20,181 nt of DNA from a virus. Where the stretch lies: positions 1 to 20,181 of IMG/VR virus record IMGVR_UViG_3300034954_000558. One strand, given 5' to 3'. Below, piece after piece: positions 1-6,318 of the stretch (position 1 is its first letter; every line of letters begins with the position of its first letter). A program made the position numbers and the translations under genes. The notes beneath the pieces were generated by a model. That model saw only the letters and a list, made by a program, of their open reading frames with translations. It was not told where the DNA came from and searched no databases.

Positions 1-297
1 AATTCCTATGAATATAGATTCTCTCTTGACTGGAGGCATCTTGTCTCCTAGACCTCCTTTGGCAAAATATCTAAATTTTTTATTTTCTCTGAGTAGATTT
101 GTTGGATGATTATGAGCTGCAGATGCGTTATATGGTGGAGCTCCTTCAGGTAGATTCCAAACTATTGTAGAATCTAGTGAGCCTCTTATTACATCTTTTA
201 AAGCCCATGATTCGTTTTCTTTTAAAACACGGACTTTTTCATCGCGGGTGCGAGCCTTGGTTACTTCTTCAAGGACTTCAAAAACATACTGTTTCAT
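1..297 (-). CDS. DUF6433-like conserved phage protein, 3' end cut by the window
   Basis: The minus strand reads open from an ATG at 297 to the window edge, giving 99 codons with no stop. The protein begins MKQYVFEVLEEVTKARTRDE and continues through LPEGAPPYN, a short asparagine/histidine stretch, FRYFAKGG and KRESIFIGI. These blocks match my memory of a small family in T4-like marine phages catalogued as DUF6433, whose function is unknown. Its start overlaps the stop of the RNase H gene as ATGA, which suggests translational coupling. A late-type promoter lies about 100 bases upstream inside rnh. The C-terminal part is missing only because the window ends. Being a real gene is close to certain; the family name is from recall. 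Confidence 0.85.
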   Translation of the reverse strand, partial: MKQYVFEVLEEVTKARTRDEKVRVLKENESWALKDVIRGSLDSTIVWNLPEGAPPYNASAAHNHPTNLLRENKKFRYFAKGGLGDKMPPVKRESIFIGI

Positions 298-1157
298 GAA
301 ATAAACTCCTGTACACTTTCAATCAAATTATTACAACGCTTGTTAACTAAGTAGTTAAATGTCTTAAACTTATTATTCCAAACGTCTTGCCTTATAAAAC
401 TATTTATAATCTCTTTTCTCAGATCTTCTGGAGTTTCAGTGAGATCAATTAATTTTTTATTTCTACAATAATTACGGTACCAAGATGCTGCGTATAGCAA
501 CTCTCCTTCCTCAAGATCTTCTATAATAGTATCTATCTTTTTCTGACTTACAGGCGTTTGTCTAAATCCTTCGACAAATACATTATCGTCTGAAAATATA
601 TTTGGCACACCGTCACCCTTATCACCTTTGATGATATGCGTTTGTAGATATAGCCTTGGATTTTTCTCTACTAATTCTTTTTTAAGAAGTGGTGAGTATT
701 GTCTTACAAACTTATACTTTTGTAGTTGTAAGAAGTCTCTATCGGAAGATACTATCATAATCTTTTCTGGATTAAAATCATTGTTTGGATCTGGATTCAT
801 AGTAACTATAGTACCTATGATGTCATCAGCTTCGCAACCATCGATATGAATAACTTTATAAGGAAAGTTTTCAGCAATCTCTTCCCTTACCATGTTAAGT
901 ATTCTAAACGCTTCATTCCAATCAAAAGAAGATTTATCTCTATCTTTTTTTCTACCAGCTTTATACTGTGGAAAAGCTTTTCTACGCCAGTTATTTGGTC
1001 CATCGACTGCTAAAACTAATTCGCCATATTCGTCTTTAAATTTAGTACGGTACATTCTTAAAGAGTTAAGTATCATATGACGAATTAACTGTTCATCAAA
1101 AGTTTTATTGATGATAATACTCGCTAGAGCAATACCACTATAATCAACAATAATCAT
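294..1157 (-). CDS. rnh: T4-type RNase H / 5'-3' exonuclease (FEN-1/PIN family)
   Basis: This 287-residue protein has the layout of the T4 RNase H / flap exonuclease family, which removes RNA primers and 5' flaps during lagging-strand synthesis. Acidic metal-ligand motifs appear in the expected order: D5 in IIVDYSG, D52 in AVDGPNNWRR, the basic YKAGRKKDRDKS patch at 65-76, EADDIIG at 109-115, SSDRDFLQLQ at 137-146 and KGDKGDGVPN at 177-186, the last being the helix-two-turn-helix region. The length is slightly below the roughly 305 residues of the T4 enzyme. The start overlaps the preceding 86-residue gene by ATGA, and the stop overlaps the following gene in the same way. Nothing suggests inactivation. 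The role follows from the family and was not tested. Confidence 0.93.
   Translation of the reverse strand: MIIVDYSGIALASIIINKTFDEQLIRHMILNSLRMYRTKFKDEYGELVLAVDGPNNWRRKAFPQYKAGRKKDRDKSSFDWNEAFRILNMVREEIAENFPYKVIHIDGCEADDIIGTIVTMNPDPNNDFNPEKIMIVSSDRDFLQLQKYKFVRQYSPLLKKELVEKNPRLYLQTHIIKGDKGDGVPNIFSDDNVFVEGFRQTPVSQKKIDTIIEDLEEGELLYAASWYRNYCRNKKLIDLTETPEDLRKEIINSFIRQDVWNNKFKTFNYLVNKRCNNLIESVQEFIS
400..410 (-). promoter_or_regulatory. T4-type late promoter, inside rnh, facing the DUF6433 gene
   Basis: On the minus strand this reads ATTATAAATAG and contains TATAAATA, the T4 late-promoter element recognised by the gp55 sigma factor. The same 11-mer occurs at 9510-9520 and 17949-17959, always on the minus strand, and I found it nowhere else. 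It lies near the 3' end of rnh, about 100 bases before the DUF6433 start at 297. T4 late promoters are often placed inside an upstream gene. The T4 consensus is established; activity here is inferred. Confidence 0.55.
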
Positions 1158-1414
1158 ATTACGTGCCTCTTATAAACATATACATCCCACAGTGTAGCAT
1201 TTTTGATACCACCTACTGGACTACCAAAACTTGTGAAACCATTAATTGGTTTTCTACCTTTCTTTTCGACTCTAAATTTCATTGTGGGAGAACTGCACGC
1301 TCGTACAACTGCCTTAACCATTTCGTATTGTTCCATGTCGTCAGGATTTTTTGGATCGAATCTACCAATCCAAGAGTCTGATACTCGATTGTGTTTGCCA
1401 ATGTGAATACCCAT
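1154..1414 (-). CDS. Small conserved-looking phage protein, function unknown (86 aa)
   Basis: I do not recognise this family. The 86-residue protein opens MGIHIGKHNRVSDSWIGRFD, is mixed in charge with no membrane segment, and ends in a short basic stretch, VYVYKRHVI. Its stop overlaps the rnh start by four bases (ATGA), and its own start lies one base after the upstream stop (TAATATG). It is therefore the middle gene of a short cluster of an 84-residue protein, this one and rnh, which begins at the sigma-70-type promoter at 1703-1731. Co-transcription with rnh suggests a role in replication or early infection, but that is inference from position only. Confidence 0.75.
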   Translation of the reverse strand: MGIHIGKHNRVSDSWIGRFDPKNPDDMEQYEMVKAVVRACSSPTMKFRVEKKGRKPINGFTSFGSPVGGIKNATLWDVYVYKRHVI

Positions 1415-1415
1415 A

Positions 1416-1670
1416 TTACACGCCTTTCATAATATAATCAAATTTTAAAACTGGCTCGCCAGTAACGCCCCAAAACATTTCAGTTTCAGCAAGAGTCTTT
1501 TCAGCATCTTCCTGCGTCATGTAATCGGTATACCTATCATAAGGTTGAATAAAACCTTCTGACTTATCGATTGAACCGACATACCAGCCAGCTGCTGATG
1601 CCATAACGATTGGCTCAGATATGCCACTAGTATTGAACTTAATGTTTTTGGTATCTTTTAATATTTTCAT
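1416..1670 (-). CDS. Small phage protein, function unknown (84 aa), first gene after a promoter
   Basis: I do not recognise this 84-residue protein. It begins MKILKDTKNIKF and contains the compact aromatic segment AAGWYVGSIDK, then YDRYTDYMTQEDAEKTLAE, and ends FDYIMKGV. It has no signal peptide or membrane helix. The start is well supported: AGGAG lies a few bases upstream of the ATG, and an excellent sigma-70-type promoter lies 33-61 bases upstream. The next gene starts one base past its stop. As first gene behind an early-type promoter it is probably expressed soon after infection; this timing is inferred. Confidence 0.75.
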   Translation of the reverse strand: MKILKDTKNIKFNTSGISEPIVMASAAGWYVGSIDKSEGFIQPYDRYTDYMTQEDAEKTLAETEMFWGVTGEPVLKFDYIMKGV

Positions 1671-1702
1671 AACAACTCCTAATTTTTTATTTTGATAGTT
1701 AT

Positions 1703-1731
1703 ATTATACACTATTTTTTTGCATTTGTAAA
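1703..1731 (-). promoter_or_regulatory. Sigma-70-type (early-like) promoter for the 84-aa / rnh cluster
   Basis: Read on the minus strand, TTTACA (1731-1726) is followed by exactly 17 bases and then TATAAT (1708-1703). The -35 box sits in a longer motif, GTGAAAACTTGTTTACA, that is nearly identical to the one before nrdJ at about 4685-4667. T4 early promoters are known to use a GTTTAC-type -35 element. The predicted start leaves a leader of about 25 bases with AGGAG before the ATG at 1670. The element starts right after the TAA of the upstream GIY-YIG gene. Confidence 0.85.
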
Positions 1732-1742
1732 CAAGTTTTCAC

Positions 1743-2144
1743 TTAACTTGTTAAATGTTTTGCGTGTATCCTACAACCAATAAAATTATTAAAGTAGTCG
1801 TCTCTGAATAAAACGTTGTTATCAAACTGTAACTTTGCTTCATAATAAGACATTTCGCCTTTTGTCTTACAAAGTTTTAATATTTCTCTTTTGAATTGGT
1901 CTTGTCCATTTGTTTCCACAAGGTTGCGTACTTCATTGGAGGATCCGTAATATTCTTTCCAATCTGATTCGACGCGCGTGCGTACGCGTCTCTTACGTGT
2001 TTTAGTGATGGGGAGGGTCTTGGGTTTCCAGAAGTTCTTCTTTCCAATATACTTTTTGTTGGAACTAACTTCGGTGAGTTGATATACAAAGCCTTGATAC
2101 TCCTCTGGCGTGTCTTCAAAAATTACATTATTATATGTCCACAT
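1743..2144 (-). CDS. GIY-YIG-like nuclease (possible homing or seg-type endonuclease)
   Basis: From the ATG at 2144 this is a 133-residue protein. It has GFVYQL at 18-23 and KKYIGKK at 30-36, which match the GIY and YIG strands of GIY-YIG nucleases. A basic stretch follows (TRKRRVRTRV, 49-58), then YYGSS at 65-69, FKREIL with R86, and SYYEAK with E102. R86 and E102 are candidates for the family's catalytic Arg and Glu. Such small nucleases are often mobile seg-type endonucleases in T4-like phages, but could also act in DNA repair. A GTG at 2177 in the same frame would add 11 residues; I prefer the ATG because it overlaps the upstream zinc-ribbon gene less. It lies just before a promoter, at a boundary between two transcription units. 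Confidence 0.72.
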   Translation of the reverse strand: MWTYNNVIFEDTPEEYQGFVYQLTEVSSNKKYIGKKNFWKPKTLPITKTRKRRVRTRVESDWKEYYGSSNEVRNLVETNGQDQFKREILKLCKTKGEMSYYEAKLQFDNNVLFRDDYFNNFIGCRIHAKHLTS

Positions 2145-2262
2145 CTTGAACTTCTTCTGCTTCGACTTTACTACCACATATAGGACAACGCTTTGGTTCT
2201 TTATAAGATGCTACGTAAGAAACCTCATCGCATTCTTCGCATTCTATCTGGTAATCTTTCAA
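2131..2262 (-). CDS. Tiny zinc-ribbon protein with a TTG start (43 aa)
   Basis: The minus strand encodes 43 residues with two CxxC knuckles: IECEEC near the N-terminus and RCPICG in the middle, about 16 residues apart. A second half rich in Glu and Asp ends VQDVDI. This is a rubredoxin- or FmdB-like zinc ribbon layout, so zinc binding is likely. An in-frame stop closes the frame seven codons upstream, and no ATG or GTG precedes the first Cys, so the TTG at 2262 is the only workable start. AAGGA sits about eight bases before it. The gene overlaps the end of the DUF1289 gene and the start of the GIY-YIG gene. Function is unknown; small zinc ribbons often act as protein adaptors or transcription modulators. 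Confidence 0.72.
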   Translation of the reverse strand: MKDYQIECEECDEVSYVASYKEPKRCPICGSKVEAEEVQDVDI

Positions 2263-2401
2263 GGATTTGTTCCTTTCTTTTCATCGTAGCGGTAGACCAT
2301 TCTGCTATTTCTTTTGTGGACCTGCCGCAACCTATGCAAAAATCATCTTGCAAAGTACATATTTTTACGCAAGGTGAAACGACTTTAGAAATCGATTTCA
2401 C
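2225..2401 (-). CDS. DUF1289 family protein
   Basis: The protein contains SPCVKICTLQDDFCIGCGRS followed by TKEIAEWSTATMKRKEQILE and ends RLPDRMRRMR. Four cysteines are spaced CxxxC and CxxC, with a helical basic C-terminus. This is the DUF1289 pattern common in proteobacteria, where the Cys cluster is thought to bind metal. I place the start at the GTG at 2401 (58 residues) because AGGTGG lies five bases upstream and the overlap with nrdJ is only 17 bases. An ATG at 2443 would give 72 residues, but with a 59-base overlap and a tail outside the domain. It sits between nrdJ and a zinc-ribbon gene, so a link to ribonucleotide reductase or metal handling is possible but unproven. Confidence 0.85.
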   Translation of the reverse strand: MKSISKVVSPCVKICTLQDDFCIGCGRSTKEIAEWSTATMKRKEQILERLPDRMRRMR

Positions 2402-4601
2402 AGGCGCCACCTGCACAGGCGGCTGCAGCGAGTGTATCAACATCAGTATACTTTCTTTCTTTTATGTCTTCTTTCCAGTCGACAGTTTTTAAAGTTGATT
2501 GTATCTTATTCCATTTATGTAATAAGTAAGCGTCTTTTAAGCAGTGCTCGGCTAAAATAGTATCAGAATCTAAATAGTTATCAGCAAACTTACCAAATCT
2601 TCTTATCCAATCTCTTTTCATTGCGTTCTCTGAAGATTCTAAAGATAAGTCTTCGCCGAATCCTTTTGCTGTAGAACAAGCATCCCATAGGTTATTGAAA
2701 CATTTCAGTGCGTCAACTACCATACCTGATGCAAACACAGCCGCATTACCATATTTCTTTACCATATCTTTTGCAGTAATTACGGCAGTATTTGGAGCTT
2801 GATTATAGTCTTTATCGCCACTCATAGCTAAGAAAGATATGCCAGCAAACGAATGTCTATTTTCAAATACGTATTTCTCAACTTCATCCCAGTCATCTAC
2901 GATAATAGTATTAGATACGTTATGTCTTACTCCTTTATCTGCGCATAAGTCTTCATTAGTACCAGCTTCAACCCAGTGCTTTTGAGCTTTCTTTACGAGT
3001 TCAAGATGTTTAACACCTAACAAGTCATCTTTGTACATTGAACCTTTTTTTGGTAATATTGGAAAAGATACGACTACATCAGTTCCACCAGCTGACCAAA
3101 CAGAATCTTCTACCATATACGGATTAGTTTTCATGATAGCTTGAGTTATCTCAGATTCTTTATTCATTTGTACATTTCTTATGTACATGTTTGAATGTTC
3201 GGCATGAATACCAGAAGCGGTTTGTAATAACACAGAAGCGTTACCACTTGGCTTTACGCATGTAGTTCTAGCTGCAGCGTTTATTCCAATAATTTGAGCA
3301 ACTTCTCTATTTACTTCTTTAACGATCTTTGCGCCTTTTTCCAGAATATTCTCGTCAAAAAGTATGTCTGGATTATTCATCCATCCTGTGATTGAGACTC
3401 CAAGTAAAGCTTCTCTATCAAAAATAAGTTTTGAAGTATCAGTTAAGAACTTGAAGTCAGTGTACCCTGCTTGTAGGGTACCGAGGATAGACGCAGCACG
3501 GCATGCCTTATAAAAGTCTTCCTCGGTATTGCATTTGCCTCCGTTGATCTCTGTCAAGTTGCATCCTTGCCAACCTGACTTTTTATTGATCTGTGGATAC
3601 ATACCAATCTCTACACATGGATTTGTAGTATGTTCTGTAGATTCAACGAAGACGAACCCGGGTTCGCCAAATTGTTTGACAGATTCCATAATCTTGCCAA
3701 ACTGTTCTGGAGTAGTTTCATCTCTTACAATAACTGCAGAGTTATTTGATCTACCCCTTTGTGGATTATCCATGAACCAATTTCCTGTCTTAGCGTTCAT
3801 CATCTCTTCGTCATCTGGCGAAAAAAGACAAATGGTTGCTGACCTACGAACGCCACCTGATAATACAGCGTCAGCCGCGTGCATAGCAATATCATAAGCA
3901 TTTATAGGTTTAAGATCTATTGGTTCTTTCGAGTCTAATACAATACCTTGTAATAAGTGTTCTATTTTATCTAATGACCTACGCAAACCATTTGGCCCAG
4001 GTGCTTTAAATCCACCAGATATTTTTGCTCCTTTTGGCCTGATTTGAGATAAGTCAAAGTAAACTCTACGACCTTCGTATTCTGGAAATTTTCCTCCTCC
4101 TACGAAGAATGAAGACATGAGTACATCAAGTGCTGATGCCCAGCCTTCTATAGAGTCTTCTACTATGTAACCTTTCGCTTGTTTAGTTCTATTTTGAATC
4201 TTTGGTAATTTTTTGATATGATGTCTCTGGACAGAAAAACCTGCTCCAGCTCCACACAACAAAATGTAAAATACTTCGCCAAAGAATTCTGGTCTATTAA
4301 CATAAGATGAAGTACAATTGTACATTCTCATCTGATGTTTCATTAACTGCTCACCGCCAAACTGTAATGCGCGTTGAGCTCCAAGAACTCTTTGTTCTTT
4401 ATAAGCAGTACGTGCTTCTTCTAAAAATGGTTGTAACGTATTATTCTGTACTTTATAATTATTTTCGTGCATATCAATAACACGATCTACCGCTTCATCC
4501 CATGTTTCATATCTACTTTCGCTCTCTTTAAAACGAGAGTAGCCTTCATAAAATTTAGTCTGAGACAAAAAATCCCTTGTGTCAACAATTTGATGCTGCA
4601 T
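2385..4601 (-). CDS. nrdJ: Adenosylcobalamin-dependent (class II) ribonucleoside-triphosphate reductase
   Basis: The 738-residue protein matches the monomeric class II reductase (Lactobacillus leichmannii type, about 739 residues), which converts NTPs to dNTPs with coenzyme B12 as radical source. MRMYNCTSSYV carries C96, one Cys of the active-site pair. NPCVEIGMYP carries the probable thiyl-radical Cys329 together with Asn and Glu. GCNL carries C347, the likely partner of C96. The C-terminus ends CAGGACEIDF, the CxxxxC tail (C729, C734) that re-reduces the active site. C329 and C347 are 18 residues apart, wider than I recall for the bacterial enzyme. The start at 4601 has GAGGAAAAG just upstream and a perfect promoter about 43 bases before it. 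The enzyme supplies dNTPs for phage replication and works only in a host that makes or imports cobalamin. Confidence 0.96.
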   Translation of the reverse strand: MQHQIVDTRDFLSQTKFYEGYSRFKESESRYETWDEAVDRVIDMHENNYKVQNNTLQPFLEEARTAYKEQRVLGAQRALQFGGEQLMKHQMRMYNCTSSYVNRPEFFGEVFYILLCGAGAGFSVQRHHIKKLPKIQNRTKQAKGYIVEDSIEGWASALDVLMSSFFVGGGKFPEYEGRRVYFDLSQIRPKGAKISGGFKAPGPNGLRRSLDKIEHLLQGIVLDSKEPIDLKPINAYDIAMHAADAVLSGGVRRSATICLFSPDDEEMMNAKTGNWFMDNPQRGRSNNSAVIVRDETTPEQFGKIMESVKQFGEPGFVFVESTEHTTNPCVEIGMYPQINKKSGWQGCNLTEINGGKCNTEEDFYKACRAASILGTLQAGYTDFKFLTDTSKLIFDREALLGVSITGWMNNPDILFDENILEKGAKIVKEVNREVAQIIGINAAARTTCVKPSGNASVLLQTASGIHAEHSNMYIRNVQMNKESEITQAIMKTNPYMVEDSVWSAGGTDVVVSFPILPKKGSMYKDDLLGVKHLELVKKAQKHWVEAGTNEDLCADKGVRHNVSNTIIVDDWDEVEKYVFENRHSFAGISFLAMSGDKDYNQAPNTAVITAKDMVKKYGNAAVFASGMVVDALKCFNNLWDACSTAKGFGEDLSLESSENAMKRDWIRRFGKFADNYLDSDTILAEHCLKDAYLLHKWNKIQSTLKTVDWKEDIKERKYTDVDTLAAAACAGGACEIDF

Positions 4602-4643
4602 CTTTTCCTCGTGATGTTGGTTTAATTTTTTATTGTTATAACT

Positions 4644-4672
4644 ATTATATATTAAAAATCAATTTTTGTAAA
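4644..4672 (-). promoter_or_regulatory. Sigma-70-type (early-like) promoter for nrdJ
   Basis: Minus-strand TTTACA (4672-4667), a 17-base spacer and TATAAT (4649-4644). The -35 is embedded in GTGAAAAACTTGTTTACA, one base longer than the motif at 1726-1742. The leader of about 36 bases ends in a GAGGAAAAG ribosome-binding site before the nrdJ ATG. The conserved block begins directly at the stop of the preceding 72-residue gene. Confidence 0.85.
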
Positions 4673-4680
4673 CAAGTTTT

Positions 4681-4899
4681 TCACTCGCCGTCAAAATATT
4701 TTTTTATCATTTCTAATACATCGTCATATTTAGCTATTTCCATCATCTGTTTTTCGAGCTCTTCCATTACTTGAGGATGCTCTCCAATACCAGCTGGATT
4801 ATTCATATACACTTGAACTGTAGCTTTTGCCATGGCAATCTTGCCTTCAGCATGTTTTTTAAGTGCTTTAATCATTTCATTTTCAAAATCAAAATCCAT
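4681..4899 (-). CDS. Conserved small helical phage protein (72 aa)
   Basis: The protein begins MDFDFENEMIKALKKHAEGK and contains NNPAGIGEHPQVMEELE before an acidic and lysine-rich helix ending in YFDGE. I recall close relatives in cyanophages and other marine T4-like phages with the blocks KHAEGKI and NPAGIGEHP; none has a known function to my knowledge. It looks soluble and all-helical, with no signal peptide. AGGAG stands about nine bases before the ATG, and the preceding DUF1353 stop is one base away. It is the last gene before the nrdJ promoter and so probably ends the long late-type operon. I infer a structural or virion-associated role only weakly, from position. Confidence 0.85.
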   Translation of the reverse strand: MDFDFENEMIKALKKHAEGKIAMAKATVQVYMNNPAGIGEHPQVMEELEKQMMEIAKYDDVLEMIKKYFDGE

Positions 4900-4900
4900 T

Positions 4901-5485
4901 TTATTTTTCTCCTACTTTAGCATTGACTTTTCTATGTTTATTCCATGCAACCCATCCACCTATTCGTAAAGCCCAATAAGCAAGATAGTTTAAGAAATAA
5001 AATCCATTGACCTCAATATTAATATCTCTGAATGTTTTATCCATCCACTGTTGAGATTTAATACCTATAGTCTTTCCATTTTTTAACAATAGTGTTTCAT
5101 ACTTATATCCATAATCATGAATAAGTCCACCGATTAACAATACACCGACCGGTGATAAGAATTGAGCTAAGAACTTTGGTACACTTGCACCATCGAACTT
5201 AAACCCTTTTGGTATAACAAAATTTTGTTTATTAATTGAGTAGTTGAAATCTTTCGCAACTTCCCAATGTCTAGTTCCAAATACCCATAACATAAGTGCT
5301 CCCCAGAAACCTTTACCTTTTGTGGCTATTCTGATAGGTTTCATATGAGGATAATCTTTATAAGTAAAATTTACTCTGTTATCTATTTTTTTATCAAATA
5401 AGTTAATAATGAATCCTAAAATGACCAAGACGATAAATACTGCCATTGGCCAAAATTGTTTTGCTAAATCTAAAATAAACTCCAT
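4901..5485 (-). CDS. DUF1353 family protein with N-terminal membrane helix
   Basis: This 194-residue protein starts with a hydrophobic segment (residues 10-30, AVFIVLVILGFIINLF). A DUF1353-like domain follows: IPKGFKFDGASVP at 91-103, SPVGVLLIGGLIHDYGY at 111-127 and a downstream MDKTFRDI (148-155). The His-Asp-x-x-Tyr pattern is the family's hallmark and may form a metal or catalytic site, but I know of no proven activity. DUF1353 proteins are common in tailed phages. Here it directly follows the spanin-like genes and a 48-residue protein, so a cell-envelope or lysis role is a reasonable inference. AAGGAG lies five bases before the ATG. A moderately hydrophobic aromatic segment near 163-181 may also contact the membrane. 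Confidence 0.85.
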   Translation of the reverse strand: MEFILDLAKQFWPMAVFIVLVILGFIINLFDKKIDNRVNFTYKDYPHMKPIRIATKGKGFWGALMLWVFGTRHWEVAKDFNYSINKQNFVIPKGFKFDGASVPKFLAQFLSPVGVLLIGGLIHDYGYKYETLLLKNGKTIGIKSQQWMDKTFRDINIEVNGFYFLNYLAYWALRIGGWVAWNKHRKVNAKVGEK

Positions 5486-5487
5486 TA

Positions 5488-5634
5488 CTACTCCTTACTT
5501 AAAATCCATTTAATCTCATTACTATTATCTATTATAGTTTCTTCAATAGACTCTAATTTTTTTTCTATTTTATCTGTTTTCATCTCATCCCATAACATAT
5601 TAGCAATCAATGAAGCAAAGATCGATTCAAGCAT
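5488..5634 (-). CDS. 48-aa protein in the lysis-like group, unknown
   Basis: The minus strand encodes 48 residues starting MLESIFASLIANMLWDEMKT and continuing as a charged helix with a heptad-like pattern (KIEKKLESIEETI), ending WILSKE. The ATG shares one base with the stop of the o-spanin-like gene (TAATG), and the stop lies two bases before the DUF1353 ATG. Its 3' end also carries the AAGGAG used as ribosome-binding site by DUF1353. The first 15 residues could form a short amphipathic or membrane-touching helix. The tight junctions on both sides make it a credible gene, although I recognise no family. Confidence 0.72.
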   Translation of the reverse strand: MLESIFASLIANMLWDEMKTDKIEKKLESIEETIIDNSNEIKWILSKE

Positions 5635-5993
5635 TATTTTTTATCTTTCGGTTTGACTGCCTCTTCATAATATAATATAACTTCTTTTTGCTGTTCTATA
5701 TATCTTTTTATTTGTTCGAAGTTTAAAGCTAAATTTTTAAATGATTGAGGATCTAATCCATATATTACAAACTCTCCCATACCAGCTTTAACTTTCTTAA
5801 TAACTTCAGGCAGATTTTTTTCAGTTATCACAACCACTTTAACGTCCAACATTTTTATTGGTTTAGTTTTTTGAGCAACTGCGATAGTTGGTGTTATAAC
5901 TTTTTCAACTGTTACAATTTCTTTTTCTGGTTTCCAACTACAACTACTTAGTAGCAGTGTTGATACCACTAAACATTTTGTTAACTTGTTCAT
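5634..5993 (-). CDS. Lipoprotein, candidate o-spanin (outer-membrane lysis subunit)
   Basis: The 119-residue product opens MNKLTKCLVVSTLLLSSCSW. This is a lipoprotein signal peptide with lipobox L15-S-S-C18, so it should be lipidated at Cys18 and sent to the outer membrane. The mature part contains a Val/Lys-rich stretch and a Glu/Lys-rich C-terminus. Its start lies 50 bases inside the end of the preceding gene in another frame, and that gene encodes a membrane-anchored coiled coil. Overlapping i-spanin and o-spanin genes are typical of Rz/Rz1 lysis pairs, which fuse inner and outer membranes at the end of infection. At about 100 mature residues it is long for an Rz1-type subunit. Alternatives are a superinfection-exclusion or other envelope lipoprotein. 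Lipidation is well supported; the spanin role is inferred. Confidence 0.78.
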   Translation of the reverse strand: MNKLTKCLVVSTLLLSSCSWKPEKEIVTVEKVITPTIAVAQKTKPIKMLDVKVVVITEKNLPEVIKKVKAGMGEFVIYGLDPQSFKNLALNFEQIKRYIEQQKEVILYYEEAVKPKDKK

Positions 5994-6318
5994 TTATTCT
6001 CTTTTCTTGACCTACAGGATCCGCAAGACTGTTTTTAACGATGTCTGTTTTAGCTAATAGGTTTGAAATCTTTTTATTATTCTCTTCAGCAATGGATAAC
6101 TTATTATTCAAGTCTTTTGTAAGCTTGATTTGTTTTTCCATATTTTCTTTGAGAGCTTTTATTGTGGAATCTTTTGCCTTGACAGCTACTTCTAACTTAG
6201 CGTTATTATCTCGCAAGACTGCCATACGTTGCATAGTGTCATTATATACAAAATACGCACCATAACCTATTCCACCTAGTATAACTAGGATAAAAAGAAA
6301 AACGTAAATCCTAGCCAT
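5944..6318 (-). CDS. Membrane-anchored coiled coil, candidate i-spanin
   Basis: This 124-residue protein has an N-terminal membrane helix (residues 5-25, VFLFILVILGGIGYGAYFVY), then a long charged coiled coil from about 30 to 95 rich in Lys, Glu, Asn and Leu, and a polar C-terminus. This is the usual architecture of an Rz-like inner-membrane spanin, with the coiled coil in the periplasm. The downstream lipoprotein gene overlaps it by 50 bases, as in classical spanin pairs. Its own start overlaps the preceding basic-protein gene by eight bases. Spanins diverge too much in sequence for a family match by eye, so the call rests on topology and gene order. Confidence 0.78.
   Translation of the reverse strand: MARIYVFLFILVILGGIGYGAYFVYNDTMQRMAVLRDNNAKLEVAVKAKDSTIKALKENMEKQIKLTKDLNNKLSIAEENNKKISNLLAKTDIVKNSLADPVGQEKRINEQVNKMFSGINTATK

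Noticed and set aside
628-849. Plus-strand open frames such as this one and others across the window
   Set aside because: They lie opposite well-supported minus-strand genes, encode hydrophobic or Ser/Phe-rich low-complexity products and have no credible ribosome-binding sites or family motifs.
1877-2119. 80-residue minus-strand frame overlapping the GIY-YIG gene
   Set aside because: It lies entirely within the GIY-YIG reading frame, which carries recognisable motifs; this frame shows none.
2142-2177. GTG start at 2177 for the GIY-YIG gene
   Set aside because: It would overlap the zinc-ribbon gene by 47 bases with no visible ribosome-binding site, and the extra residues are outside the domain. 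The ATG at 2144 is simpler.
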